From Hyphomicrobiales bacterium (GTDB taxonomy: Bacteria > Pseudomonadota > Alphaproteobacteria > Rhizobiales > Rhizobiaceae): 64,000 nt of DNA. The stretch is taken from contig UBMI01000005.1 of NCBI GenBank assembly GCA_900466475.1, forward strand, positions 1-64,000. Reading direction: 5' to 3'. The position numbers and the translations under genes are program-made. The notes beneath the pieces were generated by a model. It was not told the origin of the DNA, made no database searches, and saw nothing but the letters and a program-made list of their open reading frames with translations. Each line of letters begins with the position of its first letter. Within the stretch, counting starts at the first letter, position 1. Positions 27,383 to 36,210 of this stretch are shown here, in pieces.

Positions 27383-29104
27383 GTGAACGAATACGAAATG
27401 CTGCGCATCATCGACTTCATTGAAAAGACGCGCCGACCGTTCAGGGAGGTAATCGATGCTGCCAACGAAGATGCGGTCTGGCTGATCGTCATGTTTTTGA
27501 TCAAGTCGCATATCTTGAGCCAGCCTGTATCGATCTCCACTCTTGGCCAGGAGTCGGGTCTCCCCTATGCAACATCAATGAGATTGATCAATCGTCTCAT
27601 TGACGCCGGCCACATAGTCAAGATTTCCAAGGGCCCCTCTGGCCAGCGCTTCGCTTTGCAGCCAAGCGACCAGCTCATTCGCTCGTTCGAGTCTTACGCT
27701 CGCAAGACGAAATCGCTACTTGCACAAACCTTGGGACTGCGAACCGGAGAAGAGGAAGACGAGTACTATTTCGGAGGGACACCGCTCGGCTCGCAGATCA
27801 TCCCACCAATGCGCCTTGTCCAGCGTCGGGCCGAGTCCCAGATCGAGCTCCGTTTTCTCCTGAACAACGACAACTACTTCTCCGCCATGCGGAACATGTG
27901 GGCCGACTTCCGCAGCAATCTTGCCTCGCGAAAGAACTTCGACCTGTTACCGCTTCCCGAGCTTTATAAACACGCAAGGGATAACGCGGCCAAGAAGCTC
28001 TCCGACTACGACGTAATTGCCATCAATATGCCGTGGCTCGGAGAGTTCGCCGAAAGCGGGATCGTTCGTCCGATTGACCAGTACATTCAAAAAACAGGCA
28101 TTAACCCTCTCGACTTCCATCCAACCATTTGGTCATCGGCGACATGGGATGGCAGAGACTATGGCGTCCCCGGATACTGCACGGTAGAATTCCTGGCCGC
28201 CCGCAAGGACCTTCTCTCCGAAGCCGGCGTACCCTTCCCGAAAACCTTCGACGAAGTAATCAAGGCCGGCCGCAAATTCCACCAACCCGATGACGGCATG
28301 TACGGTGCGGTTTGGGATGGCGCTCGCGGCATGCCGATAGCATCAAGTTTCCTCTTCTTCATGGGCGCGTGCGGACAACCAGCAATATCGCTCCGCAGGA
28401 CGCGATCCGGTTTTACGCTCGATGGTCTCGATCCGGATGAGCTCGCATGCACTATCCTCTCAGACGCAGGATTTGCCGCCCTGGACTATATGCGCCGACT
28501 CATGGAGATCTCACCGCCCAAGATCTTGGAGATGGCCTGGGACAAGACGCTCGACGTCTTCCTTCGCGGTAGAGCGAGTCTTGGCTATTTCTGGACGATG
28601 CGCGCCGCGCGGTTCGAGTACGATGTTCAATCGGTGGTGAAGCGCAGGGTCGAGTATCTCCCACAGCCCTCGGGACCCGGCGGCACACGCGCTTCGCCGA
28701 TCGGCGGCTTTCTCTTCTGCATCCCCACAAACCTTCCTGAAGAACGTGTCGAAATGGCCGCTGATGCGATCGCGTGGATGGCCTCGAGGGAAGCTATGAA
28801 AGCACATGTGAAGAACGGCTTTCCTGTAGCACCGCGTTTCTCCGTGAGCGCGGATCCGGAAGCTGCCGCGAGCTCCCCGATCGTCAGGTTCGTTGATCAG
28901 CTTGCGAAGAAGAGCCTGCTACACACGTGGCAGCGTCCAAAAATTCCGCAGTACACAACGATCGAGAAAGTCCTGGGTGAGGAAATTCACGACGCATTGC
29001 TAGGCAACAAGACACCTCGCGCGGCACTCGAGACGGCTGCTTGTCAAATAGAGGCAAGCCTAAGAGCGGGAAGTCATCACCGTCGAGAAGTTCGGAGCGT
29101 TTGA
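27383..29104 (+). CDS. Fusion regulator: winged helix-turn-helix joined to a family 1 solute-binding-protein domain
   Basis: The 573-residue protein has no signal peptide. Residues about 25-115 form a MarR/IclR-like winged helix (VSISTLGQESGLPYATSMRLINRLIDAGHIVKI, then a wing with GPSGQRFAL). From about 130 to 540 it matches extracellular solute-binding proteins of the MalE/UgpB type: YDVIAINMPWLGEFAESGIV, YGVPGYCTVEFLAARKDLLSEAGVPFPKTFDEV, and the late PIGGFLFCIP. This arrangement suggests a cytoplasmic one-component sensor that binds a sugar-like ligand with a type 2 periplasmic-binding fold. Its position makes it the likely regulator of the surrounding cluster and of the TATCC-N5-GGAT dyads. 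The domain call is firm; the role is inference. Confidence 0.88.
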   Translation: MNEYEMLRIIDFIEKTRRPFREVIDAANEDAVWLIVMFLIKSHILSQPVSISTLGQESGLPYATSMRLINRLIDAGHIVKISKGPSGQRFALQPSDQLIRSFESYARKTKSLLAQTLGLRTGEEEDEYYFGGTPLGSQIIPPMRLVQRRAESQIELRFLLNNDNYFSAMRNMWADFRSNLASRKNFDLLPLPELYKHARDNAAKKLSDYDVIAINMPWLGEFAESGIVRPIDQYIQKTGINPLDFHPTIWSSATWDGRDYGVPGYCTVEFLAARKDLLSEAGVPFPKTFDEVIKAGRKFHQPDDGMYGAVWDGARGMPIASSFLFFMGACGQPAISLRRTRSGFTLDGLDPDELACTILSDAGFAALDYMRRLMEISPPKILEMAWDKTLDVFLRGRASLGYFWTMRAARFEYDVQSVVKRRVEYLPQPSGPGGTRASPIGGFLFCIPTNLPEERVEMAADAIAWMASREAMKAHVKNGFPVAPRFSVSADPEAAASSPIVRFVDQLAKKSLLHTWQRPKIPQYTTIEKVLGEEIHDALLGNKTPRAALETAACQIEASLRAGSHHRREVRSV

Positions 29105-29133
29105 GCACCTCCACCTGCGCTTGCTCAGAAGAA

Positions 29134-29153
29134 CAGCCGCCTCAAGGCGGCTG
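29134..29153. terminator. Bidirectional hairpin between convergent genes
   Basis: A perfect 8-base stem (CAGCCGCC / GGCGGCTG) with a TCAA loop lies between the stop of the wHTH-SBP regulator and the convergent ketopantoate-reductase-like gene. It has no T-run, but its position suits transcription termination from either side. Confidence 0.65.
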
Positions 29154-29173
29154 CGATCGTCGGGGTCCAAACA

Positions 29174-30226
29174 CTAGGCCGGAATGGCCTGGTCCGTTCG
29201 GATCAACAGACCGGAGTTATCCGGTTGGGCCAGAAGCCCCCCCTTCTCGATATCCAAAGCGACCTGGACAACGCGTTCGTTCACGGGCGCCTTCCTTCCG
29301 TGGCGCGCGAGTATGTCCACAACCAGACCATTTACCTCCTGCACCTCTGCCCGACGGCCCTTTCGCCAATCCTGGAGAGACGTAGTGAGCGTGTCGGCTT
29401 GGGAAAACGTCTTTAGGACTTCTTCGAAAATTTGGTCCACGTACCGTTCCGGATGGTTGGTTGTGACGGCAGACATGCCGATGATCGGGATGATCTGAGC
29501 TCCGTCGGCCAGCGCTGCCTGCATCGCTTCGTATCCCGCCTCCCGCATTACTTCCAGCATTCCCGGATGCCGCGCGGCGTCAGCCAGTGGAAGGTCGACG
29601 ATCGCGGAGGGGATAAGCTCCGCTGCGTTCACGACCAGCTTCATCCACTTCGCCGAATGAATGTCGTCCAGCACTTCGACGCGCCCAGAGTGTCTTAGAA
29701 GCTCCGCAACATGTTCCACCCGGTCCTGGTTTGCCGGATCCAAGGCGCCAAGAGCAAACCACGAGGTGTCATGATCGTTCTGGCGATTTGTAATGCCGGG
29801 GACGAACATGTTGGACGCTATCTCGATGACGGCACCAACGGTCCGGTGTCGACCTACGACATCGGCGATGTCCTCATGCGTCATGCCATTCTGGAGACCG
29901 ATGACCAGACCATCGGGAGCGAGGCACGGCTTGATCAACTGACATGCCCATTTCGTGTCATAAGCTTTGACGACCAGGAAAACCAAATCGAATGGCTCCC
30001 TGATCTCCGCTACCTGGCACAGGTGCAACGCTGGGACTCGAACATTTATCGTACGAGACGGCAGATTAACCGTGATGCCGTCGCGACGAATTGCTTCGAC
30101 GTGTTCCGGCCACTGCTCAATGAACGTGACGTCAAGTCCCGCAAGAGCGAAATCTGCACCAATGGAGGCCCCTTGCGCGCCCGTTCCCAAGAACGCGATC
30201 CTTGGTCTCTTATCAGCTCCGGTCAT
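29174..30226 (-). CDS. Ketopantoate reductase-like (ApbA/PanE family) oxidoreductase
   Basis: The 350-residue protein has the ApbA/PanE two-domain pattern: N-terminal GTGAQGASIGADFALAG Rossmann motif, FLVVKAYDTKWAC with the family Lys near residue 85, and a helical C-terminal domain with AKWMKLVVNAAELIPSAI, and VQEVNGLVVDILARHG near the end. Ketopantoate reductases act in pantothenate synthesis, but catabolic clusters often contain relatives that reduce other 2-oxo acids or act on related compounds. The ATG at 30226 has GGGAGAA upstream. Dyad copy 3 lies about 96 bases before it, linking it to the catabolic regulon. Confidence 0.85.
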   Translation of the reverse strand: MTGADKRPRIAFLGTGAQGASIGADFALAGLDVTFIEQWPEHVEAIRRDGITVNLPSRTINVRVPALHLCQVAEIREPFDLVFLVVKAYDTKWACQLIKPCLAPDGLVIGLQNGMTHEDIADVVGRHRTVGAVIEIASNMFVPGITNRQNDHDTSWFALGALDPANQDRVEHVAELLRHSGRVEVLDDIHSAKWMKLVVNAAELIPSAIVDLPLADAARHPGMLEVMREAGYEAMQAALADGAQIIPIIGMSAVTTNHPERYVDQIFEEVLKTFSQADTLTTSLQDWRKGRRAEVQEVNGLVVDILARHGRKAPVNERVVQVALDIEKGGLLAQPDNSGLLIRTDQAIPA

Positions 30227-30804
30227 CCTATGTTCTCCCAACGTTTTCGCGCCGCTCAACAGCTTCGCGCGATCAGATAGGACGATCGTAATGCCGATCG
30301 TAGAAACTTAAACGACGGTTTTATCCAATCTGGATGTAGCTGACCTCGGGCTGTCTACAGGAACAGCGGAGCTCTCTAGATGGGGAATCCAAATCCCTTC
30401 ATACAACGACAGTCTGTGGCTGCGAAACGAGACGCAATTTGAAAGGCTGTCCAGACTGACCCTCTTGACGAGATTCGGACCGCAGTGTCGTGAAATGAAT
30501 CAAGATCTGTTCGAACACCGAGATATTCGTTCACGTGCGTGCCTGATCGCCTCGATTTGCGTTCACTATCGCGGTGGGTCAATCCCGACGGATTGATCGT
30601 AGGTCATCTGGTCATCGACGGTCGGCTGGATCCCTCCCCTTCCCATATCGAGTAGGCGGAGCCGTATGCGCTCGCTACGTCGAGACTAGGCAGGCGGTTG
30701 GAACGCTTCGTTGTCGGCTTTCCGCGACGTGTTCCCTTGCGTGCCCGTGTGTCGTGGCCATTGCGATGTACTCCCTTCCGCTTTTCTGTCGAGGAGATGA
30801 TCAT
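30227..30804. other. Gap with operator copy 3 and no convincing gene
   Basis: These 578 bases hold dyad copy 3 at 30322. Open frames on both strands are present (for example 30376-30582 minus) but lack ribosome sites and recognisable content. I do not call them. Confidence 0.45.
30322..30336. promoter_or_regulatory. Operator-like dyad, copy 3 (TATCC-N5-GGAT)
   Basis: The sequence TATCCAATCTGGATG lies about 96 bases upstream of the ketopantoate-reductase-like start. It repeats the pattern seen at 18627 and 26218, with the same TATCC and GGAT arms and five bases between them. Confidence 0.6.
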
Positions 30805-31038
30805 ATGCTCGCGATTACCAGCCCGATTTCGGAAAAGCCGATTCCGATCGGTGGCCCAAAGTCGTTGAACGAGGACACGCAAGACGACGAGCTTCCCGAA
30901 ACCAACGTGGACGACCGACGCGCCCCGCCCGTTAATGAACAACAGCCGGAAACCGGCGACAGCGTCGCGGAGGCCGACCCGAACCGGCAGGGCCGACCGA
31001 AGGATCACATCCCGGCCCCGCAACCTTGCGACACGTGA
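30805..31038 (+). CDS. Small acidic hypothetical protein
   Basis: The 77-residue protein starts MLAITSPISEKPIPIGGPKS and is rich in Asp, Glu, Pro and Asn, with no hydrophobic segment. It is likely disordered. GAGGAG lies eight bases before the ATG, which is the main reason for the call. The frame also extends upstream to 30574 without support. An overlapping minus-strand frame (30604-31065) is less likely. Its function is unknown. Confidence 0.5.
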   Translation: MLAITSPISEKPIPIGGPKSLNEDTQDDELPETNVDDRRAPPVNEQQPETGDSVAEADPNRQGRPKDHIPAPQPCDT

Positions 31039-31095
31039 CAGGAAGGCCGGCAGCACGTCGATCACGGCGGGATCGACCTCCCCGTTAAACGCGGC

Positions 31096-31755
31096 TCATT
31101 TCGAGATTGGTAGTCGCTCGCCCGCTCTCACCGCGCCCTTCAGTCGATTGCCCGACGGCGCTAATGGACAAACATAACGGGGCGAGTAGGCGCAAGAAGG
31201 AAAATAGGAAAAGTTGAAATCGAGTACCAGCACGGCGCCTGCTCGGACAACTCCGAGGTCCGCTCCTTTAATGGTGTCGAGGAGATATCGGCCACCACCA
31301 TACGTCTCTGTCCCCGAGGTCCCGTCTACAAACGGCAGGAACACGCCACCACCGTATCCTTCAATCCAGTAAAGGGTCAATTCGCCGCCTAATCTGTCTT
31401 CCAGCCCTGCGGTGCGGGCGAACGCATGCATCGACAGATCACCGTCCACGCCTGTTGCGATGGTTATCCGTTCCGATGTTTCGGGTACAAGCTGAACCGT
31501 CAGGCGCAACAAAGGATCATAAGGAAATAGGGTCGGCCCTCCGAACCCCTTGCGATCCGCCTGTTCGATAGGTGACTGAGGATGGTCGCGAAACAGGGTC
31601 GAACGGGTGTCGCACCAAAGCCTCCAGGCAGCAACTGCGTCCGCACTGGAACGTATCTCGTAATAGAGATTTGAGATCCTTTCCCGCCATTCCCACAGTT
31701 GTAGATCCTCGTTCACACCATACCCTTCCATGTCAGAAATTAAGCCGGCTTTCAT
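31096..31755 (-). CDS. DUF1684 family protein
   Basis: The protein (219 residues from this start) carries the DUF1684 pattern: W-R-x-R near the start (LWEWRERISNLYYEIRSS), TLFRDHPQSPI, the middle FVDGTSGTETYGGGRYLLDTIKG, and the typical end LDFNFSYFPSCAYSPRYVCPLAPSGNRL. The conserved Cys residues in the last segment suggest a metal- or redox-related site, but the family role is not known. The start is uncertain: paired ATGs at 31755/31752 and another at 31731 are all possible and lack a good ribosome site; a TTG at 31833 is less likely. Confidence 0.85.
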   Translation of the reverse strand: MKAGLISDMEGYGVNEDLQLWEWRERISNLYYEIRSSADAVAAWRLWCDTRSTLFRDHPQSPIEQADRKGFGGPTLFPYDPLLRLTVQLVPETSERITIATGVDGDLSMHAFARTAGLEDRLGGELTLYWIEGYGGGVFLPFVDGTSGTETYGGGRYLLDTIKGADLGVVRAGAVLVLDFNFSYFPSCAYSPRYVCPLAPSGNRLKGAVRAGERLPISK

Positions 31756-32066
31756 CATCGTGATGCTCGCGCATTCATTGCGGCGCACCACGGCGTGACA
31801 ATATGCAGTCCACGTTTGGGTGCATGTCAACAATAACCAGACAGAAGCATATCGGAGCCTTCAGCATAGCGGCCGCGCCAACAGCGCGGGAAAGCGGGAA
31901 TCCGCGTCACAGGCGGGCGTGAAGAAAAGCAGCCGCAGGAGCGCCAGCGTCGGCGATCCGAAGAAGAAGCGGGACCGACTGCCTCACGACCGCGTGTTCC
32001 GGAATCGATTTCCGAACCGACACCCCAGGCACAGCCTAGCGGGTTCGGAGGCTGCAACCAAAAATG

Positions 32067-32966
32067 TCAGCGTGCCAACGCATCCCTCGGAAACCCGGCA
32101 GCCAGGCTGTCGATGAACTTGCGCACCGCCGGCGGAAGACCCCGGCGTGTCGTGAACACGAGGTGGACGAGCCCTTTCATGCCACGCCAGGTCGGCAGCA
32201 CATGAACGAGCTTTCCCTCGTCGATGGCCTGGCGGCAGGTATGGTCGGGCAGGAGTGCGACCCCAAGCCCGGCAATCGCTGCGGCCCTGACGGCAGTGAA
32301 GTCCGCGCAGCCCATGCGCGGTTCGTGGCGTAGCGTATGGGTATGCCCGTCATCGGTTTCGAGAAACCAGTTGACCTCTCCCTGGTCATCAGTCGTTGAG
32401 AGCGTCGATTGATCGACGAGCCCGGCGATGTCGCCGATGCGGCTTGCTATCTGTGGGCTTGCGACAAGAATGCGAACCGAATTTCCCAGCGAGCGCATCG
32501 TCAGTGATGCGTCGCCATCGAGCGACGTTCGCACACGCAGCGCAACATCTATGCGTTCTTCGATCAGATCCACCGGACGGTCGATCGCGACAAGCTGAAG
32601 GCGTACCCTCGGATGTTGCGCCAGAAACTGCGTGACCAGACCAGAGATCGGTTCGACGAGGCCGGTCGGACAACTCATCCGGATCAGGCCATGCGGCTCT
32701 GACTGCGCCTCTGCAACCAGGGCTTCGGCGCGCTCTGCCTCTGCCAGCATCGCCTTGCAGCGCTCGTAAAAGGACTGCCCGACATCGGTTACGCGAAAGC
32801 GCCGGCTCGAGCGCTCGATCAATCGGACACCAAGGCGTGCCTCAAGGCCCGCGATCCGCCGGCTGAGCTTCGATTTCGGCTCGCGCAACGCCCGGCCCGC
32901 CGCGGCAAAACCGCCATGCGCCACGACTTCGGCAAAATAAACCAGATCGTTCAGGTCGGTCCGCAT
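32067..32966 (-). CDS. LysR-family transcriptional regulator
   Basis: The 299-residue protein has the LysR N-terminal winged helix ([43 protein letters not shown], residues about 5-47) and a two-lobed effector domain. GGAG lies seven bases before the ATG at 32966; a second ATG lies one codon earlier. The frame is open much further upstream but that part overlaps the divergent SDR gene. It is divergent from the SDR gene at 33078, and LysR regulators usually control such a neighbour. Confidence 0.92.
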   Translation of the reverse strand: MRTDLNDLVYFAEVVAHGGFAAAGRALREPKSKLSRRIAGLEARLGVRLIERSSRRFRVTDVGQSFYERCKAMLAEAERAEALVAEAQSEPHGLIRMSCPTGLVEPISGLVTQFLAQHPRVRLQLVAIDRPVDLIEERIDVALRVRTSLDGDASLTMRSLGNSVRILVASPQIASRIGDIAGLVDQSTLSTTDDQGEVNWFLETDDGHTHTLRHEPRMGCADFTAVRAAAIAGLGVALLPDHTCRQAIDEGKLVHVLPTWRGMKGLVHLVFTTRRGLPPAVRKFIDSLAAGFPRDALAR

Positions 32967-33077
32967 CATCGTTCTCCATTCAGAACGCTGGGTAACACAT
33001 TTGCTGGCTACTGGCACCAGCGTTCTACTGGCATGTTCCTTCTCAACGGCAACCGGCCGCAAACAAGGAGCAAGGCA
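32967..33077. promoter_or_regulatory. Divergent LysR/SDR control region with repeats
   Basis: The 111-base gap contains a 5-base inverted repeat GTTCT-N6-AGAAC (32971-32986) and a 9-base direct repeat CTACTGGCA (33008-33016 and 33025-33033, 17 bases apart). These are candidates for the LysR binding site or promoter elements. I cannot assign the promoters more closely. Confidence 0.4.
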
Positions 33078-33830
33078 ATGACCAAGAAGTTCGAGAACAA
33101 AGTCGTAATCGTCACCGGCGGCACAAGCGGCATCGGGCTGGCGACAGCAAAGGCCTTCTCTCAGGAAGGTGCATCGGTCTTCATCACGGGCCGCCGGAAA
33201 GAAGCGCTTGACGCTGCCGTCAAAGACATCGGGGGCAGGGTGACTGGCGTGCAGGCCGACATGAGCAAGCTCGTCGATATCGACCGTCTTTATGACGCAG
33301 TCCAGCAGAAACACGCTCAGATCGATATCCTCTTCGCCAATGCCGGCGGTGGCGAGATGGCGCTGCTCGGGGCGATCACTGAAGAACACTACGAGAAGAC
33401 ATTTGCGACGAACGTGAAGGGTACGCTCTTCACCGTCCAGAAGGCGCTGCCGCTGCTACGCGATGGTGCGTCGATCATTCTCACTTCCTCGACAACGAGC
33501 ATTTCCGGCACGCCTGCCTTCAGCGTCTACTCGGCAACGAAGGCGGCCATCCGCAACTTTGCGCGCAACTGGATCCTCGACCTCAAGGACCGCCATATCC
33601 GCGTCAACGCGGTCAGCCCTGGCGTTACCGATACGGCAGGCCTCAATGAGCTGTTCGGCAATGGCGACCAAGCGGAGAATACGAAGAACTACCTTGCGAG
33701 CCTCATCCCTGCCGGTCGCATCGGCAAGCCGGAAGAGATCGCCAAGGCTGTCCTCTTCCTCGCATCCGACGATGCCTCCTTCGTCAACGGCGTCGAACTG
33801 TTCGTCGATGGCGGCCAGGCTCAGATCTGA
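33078..33830 (+). CDS. SDR-family oxidoreductase
   Basis: The 250-residue classical short-chain dehydrogenase has TGGTSGIG near residues 13-20, NAGG near 87, catalytic SSTT...YSATKAA (Tyr and Lys near 151-155), and the C-terminal [20 protein letters not shown] precedes the ATG at 33078. It is divergent from a LysR regulator and followed 25 bases later by a SnoaL-like gene. This trio is commonly seen in proteobacteria, and the substrate is not known. Confidence 0.92.
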   Translation: MTKKFENKVVIVTGGTSGIGLATAKAFSQEGASVFITGRRKEALDAAVKDIGGRVTGVQADMSKLVDIDRLYDAVQQKHAQIDILFANAGGGEMALLGAITEEHYEKTFATNVKGTLFTVQKALPLLRDGASIILTSSTTSISGTPAFSVYSATKAAIRNFARNWILDLKDRHIRVNAVSPGVTDTAGLNELFGNGDQAENTKNYLASLIPAGRIGKPEEIAKAVLFLASDDASFVNGVELFVDGGQAQI

Positions 33831-33855
33831 CACGATGACATGAAGGAGAGCCGTC

Positions 33856-34245
33856 ATGGTAGATATCGCAACGTTGCTTGAACGCAATCTGCAGGGCATC
33901 TTCGGGGAGGGCGACGAGGCCCTCCGCCGGACGGTGGCCGAGGAGATTTTTCATGAAGACGCCGTATTCGTCGAGCCGCACGGAACCTACCGCGGCCGCG
34001 ACGAGATCGTCCGCATTGCCGGCGTCATCCGTGCCATGCATCCGGAGTTCAAATATACGCCGATCGCGCCGGCCGAAGTGCTTCACGAGGCTGCAGGACG
34101 GATGAGGTGGGTGTCGGGCATCCCCGGCAAGGCGCCGTCCTACGCGGGAACGGATTTCATCGTGGCAAGGGATGGAAGAATTGCTGCCATCTATCTGTTC
34201 TTCGACGGTCAACCTGATCCCACCAGTCCGCCGATACCGGCATGA
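33856..34245 (+). CDS. SnoaL/NTF2-like protein
   Basis: This 129-residue protein has the cone-shaped NTF2-like fold pattern: an N-terminal helix pair, IFHEDAVFVEPHGTYRGRDEIVRIAG, and strands ending in GTDFIVARDGRIAAIYLFFDG. Members include isomerases, hydratases and small-molecule binders. AAGGAG precedes its ATG. It follows the SDR gene closely and is probably in the same transcript. Confidence 0.85.
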   Translation: MVDIATLLERNLQGIFGEGDEALRRTVAEEIFHEDAVFVEPHGTYRGRDEIVRIAGVIRAMHPEFKYTPIAPAEVLHEAAGRMRWVSGIPGKAPSYAGTDFIVARDGRIAAIYLFFDGQPDPTSPPIPA

Positions 34246-34280
34246 TTCTGAACAAGTGGCGTGGCGCCTAGTACCCTGCC

Positions 34281-34526
34281 CTATTCGCGGCCTGCCCAGG
34301 AAAGCAGGTCGCGCCACCGCTTCACATATCCCACGACGATGAGGTGATGCATGCCGGACATGACAAGTCGCTCCGACAGTATTTCAGGATCGAAAGTGGC
34401 TATGGGCGTATCTTTGCTATAGTGGCGAAGCGTATAGGTAAACATCTCCTCCCAGCTGCGGCGTACACCCACGGTCTCGTCAGCCAGACACGGCCGGTAT
34501 CGATCGATCAGCTCTCCCAGCGTCAC
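34281..34526 (-). CDS. Small protein resembling an integrase core-binding domain
   Basis: The 81-residue protein starts at GTG (34526) with GGAAGGAGG just upstream. Its all-helical pattern, beginning TLGELIDRYRPCLADETVG and ending VVGYVKRWRDLLSWAG, resembles the N-terminal core-binding (SAM-like) domain of tyrosine recombinases, but no catalytic domain follows. It may be a free-standing relative or an integrase remnant. No function is known. Confidence 0.6.
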   Translation of the reverse strand: MTLGELIDRYRPCLADETVGVRRSWEEMFTYTLRHYSKDTPIATFDPEILSERLVMSGMHHLIVVGYVKRWRDLLSWAGRE

Positions 34527-34708
34527 GTGGCCTCCTTCCTTCCATCCACGGCATCAAAGCACCTGGCCGATGGCAAACCTTTCGCACAGCGCTGTTTCGC
34601 CGGCAATTTTACTCCCCTCTCCTATTCCCAGCCTGAACAGATCACTCGGCGGAAGATTGCGTGACGGGGTCGGCGCCTTTCACGGAAGGCCGGAACGCTC
34701 ATCCTCAG

Positions 34709-34736
34709 TTATACCTTCCCCCAAAAAAGGTATAAT
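34709..34736 (+). promoter_or_regulatory. 9-base inverted repeat overlapping a TATAAT box
   Basis: TTATACCTT (34709-34717) and AAGGTATAA (34727-34735) form a perfect dyad with a 9-base spacer. The right arm runs into TATAAT (34731-34736), a perfect -10 box placed about 16 bases before the nucleotidyltransferase start. A protein binding here would block that promoter. Confidence 0.55.
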
Positions 34737-34751
34737 AAGGCTGGCGCATAG

Positions 34752-35850
34752 GTGAAACCGATCGATCTCATGTATCAGACGATGCTCGCCGAACTCGGCC
34801 AGCGCTCGCTTGATGCCGCATGGACTGCCGACTTTCCCCCCGAAGGGCGGTTCACGCCCGTCACCGTCAAAGGTCGCAAATACTGGTATTTCGATATCGC
34901 GGACGGCAAGGGCGGTCGGACACGCCGCTATGTCGGGCCTGCGGACGACCCGGACATTGCAGAGCGTGTTGCAGCCCATAAGAGCGACAAGGACGATCTC
35001 AGAGCCCGCCGGCGCATCGTGTCGTCGCTGACAGCGAAGGCGGAATGATCGCAGCAGACACTATGACGGGAGACGTTGTCGAAGCCCTGGCCGCAGGCGG
35101 CTTCTTCCGGTTGCGCGGCGTGTTGGTCGGCACGGTGGCATTCCAGACTTACAGCGGCCTGCTTGGCGTTCGCCTGCCTATGGCCGCCATCCTGACGGGC
35201 GATGCGAATATCGCCCAGGATCATGCCGTCTCTTGCGAGGTCGAGGACAGCCTTCCACCAATCCTTGATCTTCTGCAGGGCATTGACCCCTCATTCAGGG
35301 CGGTCCCACACCGTTCAGACGCCGCCGCCTCGTCTACGTTTCAGACCAGGGCGGCTACAGGGTAGAATTCTTGACATCGAACCGCGGAACAGACGACTAT
35401 CTTGATCAGCCCGCAACGATGTCGGCGCTCGGAGGCACCAGCGCCGCTCCGCTTCGCTTCCTCGATTTCCTGATCCGTGATCCTCTCCGGACGATGCTCC
35501 TGCACAAGAGCGGTGTCCCGGTGACCGTCCCCGACCCATCGCGCTTTGCTGTCCACAAGCTGATTGTTGCAAGCCGCAGGCACACCGACGGCCAATCGGC
35601 AGTCAAACGGGCTAAGGATATCCGCCAAGCGGCACTCCTGTTCGAAGCCCTCCTGCAAACAAGTCGAGCCTCTGAGCTTGCTCTTGTTTACAACGAGGCC
35701 TGGGAACGTGGCTCGTCATGGCAAAGCGCCATTCGCGCAGGCGCTGCCATGCTGGATGCGCGCGGTAGAGGCAATTTCGCGACCTGTCTCACGACGGGTT
35801 CGAAGGAGATTGCAGAGAACGTCGTCCTGCCCTTCGAAGCGAGCCCTTGA
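34752..35850 (+). pseudogene. GSU2403-type nucleotidyltransferase-fold protein, broken by two frameshifts
   Basis: Three consecutive frames together reproduce one protein of about 365 residues. Frame one (34752-35048, GTG start) gives LMYQTMLAELGQRSLDAAW and KGRKYWYFDIADGKGG; frame two (from about 35045) continues with TGDVVEALAAGGFFRLRGV and SCEVEDSLPPILDLLQGIDP; frame three (from about 35345) continues with GYRVEFLTSNRGTDDYL and RFAVHKLIVASRR. Both changes are of the same sign, as if one base were missing each time, near 35045 and 35350. The family is a nucleotidyltransferase-fold protein of unknown role. It could be a decayed gene, or two assembly errors could have split an intact one. Confidence 0.8.
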
Positions 35851-35979
35851 GACAAGATCCCTTTGTCGAAGAAAGGCAGGCCCGGTCGGCGTCGAACGAT
35901 TGCTTCGATCCCTGGTTGCCGTGGCAAATGTCGGTCGCTAGATTGCACGCGCGATCAACTGCAAACATACGAGGGTTTC

Positions 35980-36183
35980 ATGCCGACCGGTAAGGTAAAG
36001 TTTTTCAACGCGGACAAGGGTTTTGGCTTCATCACGCCGGAAACGGGCGGTGCGGACGTGTTCGTCCACGTATCTGCCCTGGAATACGGCAATGTCTTGA
36101 AGGAAGGCCAAGACGTATCCTTCGACATCGGTCAGGATCGAAAGACCGGCAAGTCGAAGGCCGAAAACGTCAGGCCGCTCTGA
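35980..36183 (+). CDS. Cold-shock domain protein (CspA family)
   Basis: The 67-residue protein is a single cold-shock domain with both RNA-binding motifs: KGFGFITP (RNP1) and VFVHVSAL (RNP2). It binds single-stranded nucleic acid and acts as an RNA chaperone. GAGG lies six bases before the ATG at 35980. A paralogue with a matching ending ([14 protein letters not shown]) is at 58401. A strong terminator follows the stop. Confidence 0.93.
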   Translation: MPTGKVKFFNADKGFGFITPETGGADVFVHVSALEYGNVLKEGQDVSFDIGQDRKTGKSKAENVRPL

Positions 36184-36210
36184 GCCAAACTCTTTCGAGA
36201 GCCTGTTCCA

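Noticed and set aside
30376..30582. Minus-strand 68-codon frame in the gap upstream of the ketopantoate-reductase-like gene
   Set aside because: Composition and start context do not look like a gene, and I recognise nothing in it.
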